A stretch of DNA of 64,000 nt from Methanorbis furvi (GCF_032714615.1 NZ_JAWDKA010000005.1:1-64000), one strand, 5' to 3'. Shown: positions 24,349 through 34,136, counted from the first letter of the stretch. Translations and numbers: made by a program. The notes: generated by a model from the letters alone, not told the origin.

Positions 24349-24942
24349 TTAATCACCAGTCTTTTTTCGAATTATCAGAGACTGTTCATGGTTTTTCGGG
24401 AAGAGCGACGTAAAGTCGATTCCTCGCTGAACCATTTCGGCTCTGATCTCACTTTCGAAATCTCCGTTTGGAATTGATCCTGTTTCGCCGTAGGCGACTT
24501 CAAAGGATTTTTCACACAACCGGATGATCTCTTTTTTTCCTATGCCAAGCAGAGGCCGCATGTAGCTGACCCCGTACTTCATCTCAAGACTCTGCACTTC
24601 TGACTGTGTCCGCATGGGAACCCGGTCATCACGACGGGTTCCATCGGCGACCACCTCATATTCCTGCGCAATTGCACAGAGAGACCGTCGGTGGATTTCG
24701 TTGATGGCATTTGCAGGATGCCCGTCATCAACAATCATGCTGATGATTTCGTCAAGGAAACCTGACGCAAAGGCCTGTGTTTTCCAGGGAAAACCGGTTG
24801 CCTTTGCCGCCGCCTCTATGGATGGAACAGCATGGGAGGAATCGAACACGAATGTTATGAGCTCTACGTCATAGTCCCGCGCAAGCAGAACCGCGGCAAG
24901 AGTACTGTCTTTGCCGCCGCTGTAGAGCACACCCGCTTTCAT
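24349..24942 (-). CDS. PP-loop ATPase, archaeal ribosomal-operon type
   Basis: The 197-residue protein begins with the PP-loop [11 protein letters not shown] (7-17), as in ATP pyrophosphatases that adenylate tRNA bases or amides. Further conserved stretches are [11 protein letters not shown] and [12 protein letters not shown]. Members of this family sit in the archaeal S19e-L31e operon, but their substrate is not known to me; a tRNA or translation-related role is inferred. It overlaps PDCD5 by four bases and is two bases from L39e. Confidence 0.85.
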   Translation of the reverse strand: MKAGVLYSGGKDSTLAAVLLARDYDVELITFVFDSSHAVPSIEAAAKATGFPWKTQAFASGFLDEIISMIVDDGHPANAINEIHRRSLCAIAQEYEVVADGTRRDDRVPMRTQSEVQSLEMKYGVSYMRPLLGIGKKEIIRLCEKSFEVAYGETGSIPNGDFESEIRAEMVQRGIDFTSLFPKNHEQSLIIRKKTGD

Positions 24943-25271
24943 CCGACCCTGCGGATATTGAATTCCTTTTTCTGCGGAACAATCTGGGTGAGCAGCTGTT
25001 TGAGTTGTGCATCGGTTATTTTCTGACGCAGGCGGCCTGACTGGGCGAGAGCGACGATCTGCTGCTCGATTGATGCGGCAAACTCGGGTTTGGCGAGTCT
25101 GATTGTGTTGAGCCGCTCGCGGGCTTCAGGTTCCATTGCCTGCATGAGAACATTCTGAATCTGCGCCTGCATTGCCTGCTGACGCTGTACTTGTTCCTGT
25201 TCTGCCATCTGCTGCTGCTGGAGCTGCATCATGCGCTGCCGGCGGATATCTGCGAGTTCATCGTCTCCCAT
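24939..25271 (-). CDS. PDCD5-family DNA-binding protein
   Basis: The 110-residue protein has the family's Gln-rich N-terminal helix (RRQRMMQLQQQQMAEQEQVQRQQ) and the triple-helix core ARERLNTIRLAKPEFAASIEQQIVALAQSGRL, ending in the C-terminal [10 protein letters not shown] motif. Archaeal members bind DNA without known sequence preference. It stands between S19e and the PP-loop ATPase in the usual order. Confidence 0.93.
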   Translation of the reverse strand: MGDDELADIRRQRMMQLQQQQMAEQEQVQRQQAMQAQIQNVLMQAMEPEARERLNTIRLAKPEFAASIEQQIVALAQSGRLRQKITDAQLKQLLTQIVPQKKEFNIRRVG

Positions 25272-25303
25272 TTCTGGTCACCATTATGTTTGTCAGATGT
25301 TCG

Positions 25304-25753
25304 TTAGTACTTCTCAAGACCGGGGGCTGCCTTGACTGCTTCTTCCTTTAAGGAGTAGGCGATGTTGTCAAGGAACTTGCGGCCTTTTGCGGAAACGTTG
25401 CGGCCGCCGGTAACTTTCTCAATGAAACCTGCTGCCTCAAGCTGCTGCATTACTTTGCGGGCAATGCTGCCGCTTCCCTTTCTGAAGTGGGACGGTTTGG
25501 AACCATTGTCCTGCATACCACCGTAAACGGAGCGCATGCGCTCAACGCCAATCGGGCCGTCAACATAGATACGACGCAGCACTGCTGCGGAACGGATATA
25601 CCACCAGTCCGGGTTTTCCGGCGGCATCTGTTTGTGTACTCCCGTCTTTACGTACTCGGACCACTCGGGTGCCTTGATTGCGGACTCGTTCTTGAGTTCG
25701 TCGGCGACCTTTGCAATGAGATCGTTGGCCGGGATATCAAATACTGTAGTCAT
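25304..25753 (-). CDS. rps19e: Ribosomal protein S19e
   Basis: The 149-residue small-subunit protein shows S19e motifs [36 protein letters not shown] and [25 protein letters not shown]. It is the first gene of the operon, 32 bases before PDCD5. Confidence 0.96.
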   Translation of the reverse strand: MTTVFDIPANDLIAKVADELKNESAIKAPEWSEYVKTGVHKQMPPENPDWWYIRSAAVLRRIYVDGPIGVERMRSVYGGMQDNGSKPSHFRKGSGSIARKVMQQLEAAGFIEKVTGGRNVSAKGRKFLDNIAYSLKEEAVKAAPGLEKY

Positions 25754-25789
25754 AGACTTTTCCTCACTGTAAGCCCATGCCTTTCGGCA

Positions 25790-25868
25790 TGATTTGGTTG
25801 CGAGAGTTCATCTCTGCAACGCATGACATTAACAGTCTGTATCAATTGGTGTTGGAACAATAAATATG
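25790..25868 (-). promoter_or_regulatory. Promoter of the S19e operon
   Basis: On the minus strand CATATTTATTG (25858-25868) is a TATA box. The resulting leader of about 80 bases contains a small hairpin (CATGCC with GGCATG, 25794-25809). Promoter assignment by eye. Confidence 0.5.
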
Positions 25869-25943
25869 TTCGTGAGAGGAAAAATTTTGCATGTTTTGAT
25901 ATGCGTTCCGTTTAAAAGACAAAATCTGAAAAGAGAAAGAAAA

Positions 25944-26294
25944 TTATTTTTTCTCAAGATAGAATGATTTGATCCGGTCACGTGCGGACTGTTTTTTCAC
26001 AGGTTTCTTTCCTTTTGCAGGAGTTACTACCGGAAGTCTGCCGCGATTCTTTGCCCCGAGCACCACCATTCGCCCGCGGGAGTCGAGAACTTCGGCAGAT
26101 GTCCTCGCGGCAAGTTCAAGGATCTCAGCCTCGTCCATGTCCGAGCTCTGAAGCCATTTGATCTTGATTACTTTGCGCGCATCAAGCTGGCGGCGTGTCT
26201 CCTCGACGAGATCGTCGGTACAGCCGTTTTTGCCGACCCAGATGGTGGGTTTTAATGTTTGAATATAGGATTCGGTATCTGATGGATTGGGCAC
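25944..26294 (-). CDS. YhbY/CRM-domain RNA-binding protein
   Basis: The 116-residue protein has the CRM domain of YhbY: a start helix, PTIWVGKNGCTDDLVEETRRQLDARKVIKIKWL and the C-terminal strand TSAEVLDSRGRMVVLGAKN. A basic tail follows. CRM proteins bind rRNA precursors and group II introns; the archaeal ones accompany ribosomal protein genes. TATATATTAG at 26316-26325 is a TATA box only 22 bases or so from the ATG, so the mRNA is probably leaderless. Confidence 0.88.
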   Translation of the reverse strand: MPNPSDTESYIQTLKPTIWVGKNGCTDDLVEETRRQLDARKVIKIKWLQSSDMDEAEILELAARTSAEVLDSRGRMVVLGAKNRGRLPVVTPAKGKKPVKKQSARDRIKSFYLEKK

Positions 26295-26514
26295 GTGTGG
26301 TATTCCCTCGTGCCGTATATATTAGAGAGATATGATGATAAGAGTTCCCCTCAAAAATATTTTTTCATGATCGACTTTGACGAACCATTTTCTGTTTATT
26401 TCATGCCATGAAGACAGATCGCGCCAAATGACAGAACAGATGAGTAATCGTAAAAAATATTTCAAACATGATGAAAAATGCAGGGGACACATCGGGATAA
26501 AAAAATTAAAAAAA

Positions 26515-28197
26515 TCAAGAGGGGATCGGATGTGAATCCAGTTTGATGGAACCTGCAATAAACCACTCATCATCTACCGGCTCAACATACATGAGGGAGA
26601 TAGTAAAGAGACCATCCTCAGCATTCCGTGACTCCACATACTCAAATCCTCCGCCCTGTTTTGCGATCAGAACAAAATCACGGAAAGTGGACGTTCCGTG
26701 AGGATCAACAACTGAGAACATATCAATGCCGATCAAATCAGAATTGAAAATATCAGCAAGAAGTTCTCCTTCGTAACTGACCGCAGCGAATCTGACATCA
26801 GGATAAATCAGATCCCCGGAAGGATCATTCAGTGTTGCCAGTGTTTGTTCCTTTCCATAAACGCTGACATACTCCTGTACCGGCTGGACTGCCCGAACCA
26901 GTTTCGATCGCACTTCAGGATCAAAGGAGACCGTGTGGTTCAGTAATGATTTCTGGGATCCGACAAACCATGTTTCATCCACCGGAATCACATACGCAAG
27001 ACCGAAAATAGTTTCATTTCCTGCATAGGGCAGTTTGGAGTAGTAATGCACATATCCACCGCCCTGGTTGACACGGTTAATCATCGTGGCTACCTGACGT
27101 ATGCCGTACGCATCCTGATAGTTTATCTGGTTCCCCCCCATAAGGCCCCTTTCCGTTGGCATGGAAAGTACAACACCATCTGTTGAGATCGCGAAAATCT
27201 CGGTTTCTGTATTGGAGAAAGGACCGGAAGGATCACTCATCGCTACAAGAGTGGCCTCTTTGCCGTATTTTTTCGCATAGATAAAAAGGGCTTGAGTGAC
27301 GTCAGTTACCTCTTTAATATTCACATTTTCTGGGAACGTCACATCCGTTGCCTTGTACGGATAGTCCACTAGCACCAGACGCAGGTCCTGACCACCGAAC
27401 GACAGAGTATTCCAGATGCCCACTTTCTCAACAACATCAGAACTTCTCAGAGAATAAGACAAATATTTGAGAGTCCCTTCACTGTTTTCAATAAATGGAC
27501 GAATATCTGATATTTTTGAGTGTTCCTGGTAATAGTGACTGGTGTAGTAATTTTTGCCAATGGTTGATGTATCCGGATGGTAGATGATCGTACCATTCGA
27601 GTTGACAATCCACAACTCATACAGTGTATCTTTGTAGTACGGGGTATCCGGCGTTTCATTCAGCAGTATAATCGGCATATGGGCAAAACAGAGATACCCA
27701 TTGTAACTGCCGTCAGCTGTATAGACCGGAACGACAAAACACACGACCATGCCGTAAACATTTGACATAACAGGATCAGTTAAGATCACATCCTGTCCGG
27801 CAAACGACTGTTCCGTAATATTTTGAAATTCACTGGAGGTCAGAACACTGCCCATGCTGTATATCGGGACACTGATAACAGTGTTGTCAGCAGATACCCA
27901 GGCAATTCCGGCACTGTTTGGGTACTCGTTAAACAGATTGCGCAAAATTGCCTGAGCTTTCGGGTCATCAGGAGTGAGGGGGGACAGTTCCTTTGCAGCA
28001 GCCTGCATGGAGGCAGTAATATCGTCAGTTATGTTGTCGATGCTTTGATAGAACTCCTCAGACATCTGCATCATATCATCAGAAACTGAGACGTTCATCT
28101 GCCCGGACGAAGGGGTCAAGGCTATCGAAATCAGCACTATGGCACTCACGCACACCACAGCAAGAACGATAAGAGAGAGAAGAAGTCGCCGACTCAC
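26515..28197 (-). CDS. Membrane-anchored multi-Cache sensor protein, paralogue 1
   Basis: The 560-residue protein has one N-terminal membrane helix (about 5-27) and is otherwise extracytoplasmic. A double-Cache region (about 35-270; WVSADNTVISVPIY, MVVCFVVPVYTADGSYNGYLCFAH) is followed by two single-Cache repeats with the typical YAKKYGKEATLVAMSDPSGPF ... GGGYVHYYSKLPY ... VIPVDETWFVGS pattern. No kinase, methyl-accepting or other output domain is present. The start is taken as GTG at 28197, which aligns with the MNRR start of the two paralogues; TTG at 28200 is equally open. An AT-rich tail follows the stop. Probably binds a small ligand outside the membrane; how it signals is unknown. Confidence 0.8.
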   Translation of the reverse strand: MSRRLLLSLIVLAVVCVSAIVLISIALTPSSGQMNVSVSDDMMQMSEEFYQSIDNITDDITASMQAAAKELSPLTPDDPKAQAILRNLFNEYPNSAGIAWVSADNTVISVPIYSMGSVLTSSEFQNITEQSFAGQDVILTDPVMSNVYGMVVCFVVPVYTADGSYNGYLCFAHMPIILLNETPDTPYYKDTLYELWIVNSNGTIIYHPDTSTIGKNYYTSHYYQEHSKISDIRPFIENSEGTLKYLSYSLRSSDVVEKVGIWNTLSFGGQDLRLVLVDYPYKATDVTFPENVNIKEVTDVTQALFIYAKKYGKEATLVAMSDPSGPFSNTETEIFAISTDGVVLSMPTERGLMGGNQINYQDAYGIRQVATMINRVNQGGGYVHYYSKLPYAGNETIFGLAYVIPVDETWFVGSQKSLLNHTVSFDPEVRSKLVRAVQPVQEYVSVYGKEQTLATLNDPSGDLIYPDVRFAAVSYEGELLADIFNSDLIGIDMFSVVDPHGTSTFRDFVLIAKQGGGFEYVESRNAEDGLFTISLMYVEPVDDEWFIAGSIKLDSHPIPS

Positions 28198-28316
28198 CAA
28201 TTAGATCATCCATCTCTTTCACGTGTGGAGTTATCAAGCTTGTGAACGGTATCATGAGCTTGGAGACGAAAAAAGATGCAGGTAACTGTATTGTGATAAA
28301 AAAAATTAAAAAAAAA

Positions 28317-30008
28317 TTAGGAGGATATGATTCGATGTGAGTCGAGTTCGATCGCACCTGCGATGAACCACTCATCATCTACCGGTTCAACATACATGAG
28401 AGAGATAGTGGCGAAGTTCGGATCAGCATCCCGTGACTCCACATACTCAAACCCTCCGCCCTGTTTTGCGATCAGAACAAGATCGCGGGTAATGGATGTC
28501 CCGTGAGGGCCGACACGTGAGAACATGTCAATGCCGATCGACTCGGGATGGTCGGCGTCGGCAAGAAGTTTTCCATCATAACTGAACGCTGTGAACCGAA
28601 TCTCAGAGTTGTTGAACTCCCCGAAAGAATCATTCAGCACTGAGAGTGTCTGTTCTTTTCCATGAGCATCGACATACTCCTGCACAGGCTGGACTGCCCG
28701 GATCAGTTTCGATCGCACTTCGGCGTTAATGGGGACTGTGTAGGTCAGTACTGAATGCCGTGATCCAATAATCCATGTTTCGTCCACAGGAATCACACAC
28801 GCAAGACCGAAGATCGCCTGATCTGTCGAGTAAGGCAGTTCGGAGTAGTAGTGTACGTATCCTCCGCCCTGACTGGCACGATTGATCAGCGTGGCCACCA
28901 GGCGTATGCCGTACGCATCCTGATAATTGATCCTGTTCAATCCCACAATCTTGCTTTGTGACGGCATGGAAAGAATGACACCATCAGTTGAGACCGCAAA
29001 AATTTCGGTTCCGGTATTGGAAAAAGGACCGGAAGGATTATTCATCGCTGCAAGCGTTGCCTCTTTGCCGTATTTTTTCGCATACAGATAGAGAGCCCGC
29101 GAAACATCGGTTATCTCCTCCAGATCGATGGTTTCCGGGAGAGTCACCTCCGTGACTTCATAAGGAAAGTCCACCAGCACCAGACGCAGGTCCTGACCGC
29201 CGAACGACAGGGTTTTCCAGATAGATGTTTTTTCAACAACATCAACGTTGTTCAGTTCATAGAACTCATATTTGGTGGTTCCCTCGCTGGTTTCAATAAT
29301 GGGGCGAATGCCGGAGAAGGCATTGGCAGGCCCCCGATAAAACGAGTTCGTGTAGTAATTATATCCGATCGTTGAGGTGTCTGGATGGCAGAAGACCGTT
29401 CCTTCCGAGTTGGCTATCCACAGCTCATACTGGGTGTCTTTGTAGTACGGTGTATTCGGCGTCTCATTCAAAAGGGTAATCGGCATATGGGCAAAGCAGA
29501 GATATCCATTGTAGCTGCCGTCAGCTGCATAGACCGGAACAACAAAACACACGACCATGCCGTAAACATTTGACATAACAGGATCGGTTAAGATCACATC
29601 ATGTTCGGCAAACGACTGTTCTGTAATGTTTTGCAGTTCGGATGAACTCAGAACACCTGTCAGGCTGTGTATCGGGACACTAACCACATTTTTGTCAGCA
29701 GATACCCAGGCAATTCCGGCACTGTTTGGGTACTTGTTAAACAGATTGCGCAAAATTTCCTGAGCTTCCGGGTCATCCGGAGTGAAGGAGGACAACTCCT
29801 TTGCAGTGTCATGCATCACGGCAGCAATATTATCAGTTACTGCATCAATGCTTTGGTAAAAATCCTCGGACTGCTGTATCATGTCCTCGGAAACAGAGAC
29901 GTTCGTCGGTTCAGGCGAAGGGGTCAAGGATATCGAAACCATCACTATGGCAACCACACATGCCACAGTAATAAGAACGACAAGGGGGAGTAAAAGACGT
30001 CGATTCAT
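28317..30008 (-). CDS. Membrane-anchored multi-Cache sensor protein, paralogue 2
   Basis: The 563-residue protein has the same layout as its neighbours: N-terminal helix MNRRLLLPLVVLITVACVVA, double Cache, then two single-Cache repeats ending VDDEWFIAGAIELDSH. The ATG at 30008 has GGAG nine bases upstream. Long stretches of DNA, for instance around 29500-29630, are nearly identical to the matching parts of paralogues 1 and 3, which points to recent duplication or gene conversion. No output domain is present. Each gene keeps its own short upstream region (AAACTTGAT here), so they may be separately transcribed. Confidence 0.82.
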   Translation of the reverse strand: MNRRLLLPLVVLITVACVVAIVMVSISLTPSPEPTNVSVSEDMIQQSEDFYQSIDAVTDNIAAVMHDTAKELSSFTPDDPEAQEILRNLFNKYPNSAGIAWVSADKNVVSVPIHSLTGVLSSSELQNITEQSFAEHDVILTDPVMSNVYGMVVCFVVPVYAADGSYNGYLCFAHMPITLLNETPNTPYYKDTQYELWIANSEGTVFCHPDTSTIGYNYYTNSFYRGPANAFSGIRPIIETSEGTTKYEFYELNNVDVVEKTSIWKTLSFGGQDLRLVLVDFPYEVTEVTLPETIDLEEITDVSRALYLYAKKYGKEATLAAMNNPSGPFSNTGTEIFAVSTDGVILSMPSQSKIVGLNRINYQDAYGIRLVATLINRASQGGGYVHYYSELPYSTDQAIFGLACVIPVDETWIIGSRHSVLTYTVPINAEVRSKLIRAVQPVQEYVDAHGKEQTLSVLNDSFGEFNNSEIRFTAFSYDGKLLADADHPESIGIDMFSRVGPHGTSITRDLVLIAKQGGGFEYVESRDADPNFATISLMYVEPVDDEWFIAGAIELDSHRIISS

Positions 30009-30122
30009 CAGATATGTCTCCTTATTGATTGTGAGTCTCGGCTAATCAAGTTTCTGAACAGATAGCACGAACGTAGAGAAAAAAATGCCTGAAACTGTCT
30101 CACGATAAAAAAATTAAAAAAA

Positions 30123-31811
30123 TTAGACGGGGACCTGGTGTGAATCGAGTTCGATCGCACCTGCGATGAACCACTCATCATCTACCGGTTCAACATACAT
30201 GAGAGAAATGGTGGCGGAATTTTCATCGGCATCCCGTGACTCCACATACTCAAACCCTCCACCCTGTTTTGCGATCAGAACAAGATCGCGGGTGATGGAT
30301 GTTCCGTGAGGACTGACGCGTGAGAACATCTCGGTGCCGATCAACTCAGGATGCTCGGCGTCGGCAAGAAGAATTCCTTCATAACTGATCGCATTGAACC
30401 GAATATCAGCATTGTTGAATTCCCCAAAAGGATCATTCAGCACTGAGAGTGTCTGTTCCTTTCCATAAGCATCGACATACTCCTGTATGGGCTGGACTGC
30501 ACGAATCAGTTTCGACCGCACTTCGGCGTTAATGGGGGCGGTGTTGGTCAGTACTGAATGCCGGGATCCGACAAACCATGTTTCGTCCACAGGAATCACA
30601 CACGCAAGACCAAAAATCGCCTGATCGGGTGAGTAAGGCAGTTCGGAGTAGTAGTGTATGTATCCTCCGCCCTGATTGGCACGGTTGATCATCGTAGCCA
30701 CCAGACGCATACCATACACATCCTGATAGTTGAGCCTGTTCAATCCCACAATCTTGCTCTTTGACGGCATGGAAAGAATGACACCATCAGTTGAGATCGC
30801 AAAAATGTCGGTTCCGGTATCTGAAAAAGGACCGGAAGGATCATTCATCGCTGCAAGAGTCGCCTCTTTACCGTATTTTTTCGCAGACAGATAGAGAACT
30901 TGCGCAACATCGGTTATCTCGTCCATGTCGATGGTTTCCGGGAACGACACCTCCGGGGCCTCATAGGGATAGTTCGTCACCACCAGACGCATATCCTGAC
31001 CGCCGAACGTCAGAGTATTCCAGATACATGTTTTTTCGACAACATCAACGTTGTTGAGTTCATAGAACTCATATTTGGTGGTTCCCTCGCTGGTCTCAAT
31101 AATAGGACGAATGCCGGAGAACGATTTGTCAAGTCCACGATAAAGCATGTTCGTGTAATAGTTGTATCCGATCGTTGAGATGTCTGAGTGACATAACACC
31201 GTTCCTTCCGAGTTGGCTATCCACAGCTCATAGTTGGTGCCATTGTAGTACGGCGTATTCGGTATATCATTCATGAGCGAAATCGGCATATGGGCAAAGC
31301 AGAGATATCCATTGTAGCTGCCGTCAGCTGCATAGACCGGAACGACAAAGCACACGACCATGCCGTAAACGTTTGACATAACAGGGTCGGTTAAGATCAC
31401 ATCATGTTCGGCAAACGACTGTTCCGTAATGTTTTGCAGTTCAGGAGAGCTCAGAACACCTGTCAGGCTGTATATCGGGACATTGACCACATTTTCGTCA
31501 GCAGATACCCAGGCAATTCCGGCACTGTTTGGGTACTTGTTAAACACATCACGCAAAATTTCCTGAGCCTCCGGGTCATTCGGGGTGGAAGAGGACAATT
31601 TCGTTGCAGTGTCCTGCATCTCAGCAGTAATATCTTGATTTATTCTGTCGACATTTTGGTAAAAATACTCGGAGAGTTTTATCATGTCCTCGGAAACAGA
31701 AACGTTCGTCGGTTCAGACGAAGAGGTCGAGGATATCGAAACCATCACTATGGCGACCACACACACCACAGCAATGAGAACGACAAGGGGGAGTAAAAGA
31801 CGTCGATTCAT
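30123..31811 (-). CDS. Membrane-anchored multi-Cache sensor protein, paralogue 3
   Basis: The 562-residue protein is closest to paralogue 2. The start at 31811 (MNRRLLLPL) is chosen over the longer open frame to 31955, because the extra 48 residues are not membrane-like and absent from the sister genes. A TATA-like GATTTATCGA at about 31840 would give a very short leader. The upstream 450 bases contain an array of TGTTACCG boxes, so this gene may be the regulated entry to the cluster. Differences among the three copies concentrate in the first Cache region, where ligand contacts would be expected (inference). Confidence 0.82.
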   Translation of the reverse strand: MNRRLLLPLVVLIAVVCVVAIVMVSISSTSSSEPTNVSVSEDMIKLSEYFYQNVDRINQDITAEMQDTATKLSSSTPNDPEAQEILRDVFNKYPNSAGIAWVSADENVVNVPIYSLTGVLSSPELQNITEQSFAEHDVILTDPVMSNVYGMVVCFVVPVYAADGSYNGYLCFAHMPISLMNDIPNTPYYNGTNYELWIANSEGTVLCHSDISTIGYNYYTNMLYRGLDKSFSGIRPIIETSEGTTKYEFYELNNVDVVEKTCIWNTLTFGGQDMRLVVTNYPYEAPEVSFPETIDMDEITDVAQVLYLSAKKYGKEATLAAMNDPSGPFSDTGTDIFAISTDGVILSMPSKSKIVGLNRLNYQDVYGMRLVATMINRANQGGGYIHYYSELPYSPDQAIFGLACVIPVDETWFVGSRHSVLTNTAPINAEVRSKLIRAVQPIQEYVDAYGKEQTLSVLNDPFGEFNNADIRFNAISYEGILLADAEHPELIGTEMFSRVSPHGTSITRDLVLIAKQGGGFEYVESRDADENSATISLMYVEPVDDEWFIAGAIELDSHQVPV

Positions 31812-31988
31812 CAAATGTTCTGTTATAATTTGTGAGTATCGATAAATCAAACTTGTGTATTTTTTGGCGTTGTGTTTTTGAGTTGCCCCAAAAAAACGCA
31901 GAATGCCTGCCTGCTCCTGATTGTTGTTTCGCAGAAATATCATCGCAAATCTCAAGGATGGCGAGTATTTTCTGATGACCGCTGAGAT

Positions 31989-32241
31989 GTTACCGGAGTA
32001 TGCGGTAACAAATTAAGATAGTTATTCGGTTGCTTTTTGAAAATAATTCTGTTTCAGAGGTTTTGTGTTTTTTTTGTTACCGATGTTTTGTACTGTTGTA
32101 TGTAGTTAATATTTTGGTAAGAGGTATATTGGATTTAGCGGTAACAGAGGTAACACTTTTTGGAAAAATCATTACTTATCGTTTCGTTTTCCGTTTGAAT
32201 GGCAACTCACAGGTATTTTTTGTTGCCGCATCCCGGTAACA
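31989..32241. promoter_or_regulatory. Array of TGTTACCG boxes upstream of the Cache genes
   Basis: The 8-mer TGTTACCG occurs at 31989-31996, 32075-32082 (plus) and, as CGGTAACA, at 32003-32010, 32139-32146 and 32234-32241; AGGTAACA at 32148-32155 is a near copy. The first two form an inverted repeat with a 6-base gap. Five exact copies in about 250 bases are far beyond chance. They lie in the gene-free stretch 31812-32258, which otherwise shows only AT-rich DNA and a T-run at 32067-32075. Confidence 0.65.
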
Positions 32242-32258
32242 TTTTCCCTGCACGTATC

Positions 32259-32561
32259 TCAGGAGAGAGGATATCTCACAACCGCACCGCAGACAAGGCA
32301 GGTGCAGATAACTTTTCCATGCTGAACGCGGACACGGAAATTTTCCCCGGGCACAAAGTATGCGTGACATGTCGGACAAAAAGATCTGCGGAACTGTTTT
32401 GGCATCCGCAAGCGCTGACGCATGGCAATTTCGCGTGCGAGGAAAACATACCGGTTCGCAAGAGCTGGATTTGAGCGATTCAAATACGCCTGATCAAATA
32501 AAATTTCGATCCGTTCGGATGCAATTTTTTTGGGCGATGCGCCCTTGTTGTGCTGAGCCAT
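32259..32561 (-). CDS. rnp4: RNase P protein component 4 (Rpp21 family)
   Basis: The 100-residue protein has an N-terminal helical part (ASERIEILFDQAYLNRSNPALANRYVFLAREIAMRQRLRMP) and a zinc ribbon with CPTC and CLVC, as in archaeal Rnp4. It assists the RNase P RNA in 5' processing of tRNA precursors. In other archaea it often lies in the S19e operon next to YhbY; here it is separated from it by the Cache genes, which suggests that the Cache cluster was inserted between them or that the gene moved. Confidence 0.92.
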   Translation of the reverse strand: MAQHNKGASPKKIASERIEILFDQAYLNRSNPALANRYVFLAREIAMRQRLRMPKQFRRSFCPTCHAYFVPGENFRVRVQHGKVICTCLVCGAVVRYPLS

Positions 32562-32565
32562 GAAA

Positions 32566-33177
32566 TTATTTTTTCTCCAGAATTTTCACGTGACGACCCG
32601 ACACCACAAGCCGGTCATCACAGAAAAGTGCAACCGCCTCGGGAAATGCAATATGTTCCTGCGTCAAAATCCGATCATCAAGAGCCTCTTCATCATCATC
32701 ATCCAGAACAGGAACTGCTTTTTGTAAAATGATCGGACCCGAGTCAAGCCCTTCGTCCACGAAGTGTACTGTGCATCCTGCAATTTTTACTCCGTACTCC
32801 AGAGCCTGTCTCTGACCGTGAAGACCGGGGAATGCAGGCAGGAGAGCCGGATGAATATTGATCATCCTTCCTGCAAACTCGCGGATAATTTCTGTACCAA
32901 TTATCCGCATATATCCTGCGCATACAAACAGATCAGCATTCGCCGCTTTCATCGCCGCAAGCATCTCAGCTTCATACGCAGCTTTGGTGGGATAATCTTT
33001 GAAGTGAATCACATATGCAGGAACGCCTGCGGCCTTCGCCCGCTCAATTGCGTAGGCATCCTTGTTGTCGGTAAAGAGCCCGATGCACTCTCCGTTAATT
33101 TCCCCGCGGGAGAGTGCGTCCAGTATCGCCTGAAAGTTTGAACCGCGACCGGATGCAAGCACTGCAATTCGCTTCAT
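32566..33177 (-). CDS. purN: Phosphoribosylglycinamide formyltransferase
   Basis: The 203-residue enzyme transfers a formyl group from 10-formyltetrahydrofolate (or its archaeal counterpart) to GAR in purine synthesis. Motifs: LASGRGSNFQAIL (7-19), CAGYMRIIG, and the catalytic region MINIHPALLPAFPGLHGQRQALEYGVKIAGCTVHFVDEGLDSGPII. It is followed after four bases by rnp4 and likely co-transcribed. Confidence 0.94.
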   Translation of the reverse strand: MKRIAVLASGRGSNFQAILDALSRGEINGECIGLFTDNKDAYAIERAKAAGVPAYVIHFKDYPTKAAYEAEMLAAMKAANADLFVCAGYMRIIGTEIIREFAGRMINIHPALLPAFPGLHGQRQALEYGVKIAGCTVHFVDEGLDSGPIILQKAVPVLDDDDEEALDDRILTQEHIAFPEAVALFCDDRLVVSGRHVKILEKK

Positions 33178-33224
33178 GATACAGATATATTGGACATAAA
33201 TGGATTATTACGTTTCGGCAGGAG

Positions 33225-34136
33225 TCACAGAGTCCAGGCCCTGCGGCCGAGGTACGGATACGCAATTCCGAAAAATATCAGCGCAACGCCAATCCACTGC
33301 ATCCATGAGACCGCTTCTGACAAAATAAGTACCGCACAGATGATGGATGCCGGCAGCTCGGATGAACTCAGAATGGTTGCAGCGCCCGTAGATATCTTCG
33401 GCGCTCCAATCGAGAAAAGAAACATCGGCAGAGCGCACCCGATACCTCCGAGAACAATTCCATAGACCCAGATGCCGGAAAACGCCGTCCCGTTCAGCAC
33501 GTAGGCAGGAGAGAAAATGCAGATCAGGAGCGCAAGGGAGCAGGACATGATGACAAAACTTCGCGTCAGCGGATGCATCTCGGTCTCGGTGCGGCCGAGC
33601 AGGAACATGTAGACTGCATAGAACAGTGCCGAGAGCATCCCAAAAACAACGCCCGGAACTGTCAGGTGAGCATCAGTTCCAATAAATCCGGTGGCAAGGA
33701 CTGTTCCAACAATCAGAACAGCGACAGCAGTAAGCGTCCGCCGCGACGGCAGACGACGCTCCACCAGAGACTGGATGATTACTCCAATCCAGGTAAACTG
33801 GAATAACAAAATGACCGAGACGTATGCGGGAACGCTCTGCAAAGAAAAGCAGTAGCACATACTCACGAGAGCAATGGATGCACCGGTCGCAATCAGTCGA
33901 AGGACACGCTTGGCAGTCCATGGTACGGCAGTTTTCTGCCGACGCAGAAATCCAAAAGCAAATCCTGCGGCAACCAGCACTAAAAGAATCATCCAGCCGT
34001 AAAAATACTGGGTCATTACTACATCGTTGACCGAAAAACCTGCGGCATAGGCAAGCTTCACCGTTGGCGATGACGGACCGTAACAGCACCCGCCAAGAAA
34101 AACCAGAAAGGGAAACAGAAGCCAGCGGCCGTTCAT
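33225..34136 (-). CDS. EamA/DMT-type transporter
   Basis: The 303-residue protein has ten predicted membrane helices in two repeated halves, the layout of the drug/metabolite transporter superfamily. LLFQFTWIGVIIQSLVERRLPSRRTLTAVAVLIVGTVLA near 110-150 and the GAPKISTGAATILSSSELPASIICAVLILSEAVSWMQWIG stretch near the end are typical EamA segments. The substrate cannot be read from the sequence. It stands alone, 47 bases from purN. Confidence 0.85.
   Translation of the reverse strand: MNGRWLLFPFLVFLGGCCYGPSSPTVKLAYAAGFSVNDVVMTQYFYGWMILLVLVAAGFAFGFLRRQKTAVPWTAKRVLRLIATGASIALVSMCYCFSLQSVPAYVSVILLFQFTWIGVIIQSLVERRLPSRRTLTAVAVLIVGTVLATGFIGTDAHLTVPGVVFGMLSALFYAVYMFLLGRTETEMHPLTRSFVIMSCSLALLICIFSPAYVLNGTAFSGIWVYGIVLGGIGCALPMFLFSIGAPKISTGAATILSSSELPASIICAVLILSEAVSWMQWIGVALIFFGIAYPYLGRRAWTL

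Noticed and set aside
31812-31955. 48-residue N-terminal extension of Cache paralogue 3
   Set aside because: Not membrane-like, absent from the other two paralogues, and it would cover the likely promoter.
32030-32239. 69-residue plus-strand frame in the region upstream of the Cache genes
   Set aside because: Very Phe/Val-rich, AT-rich product without start signal; the stretch is better explained as regulatory DNA with TGTTACCG boxes.
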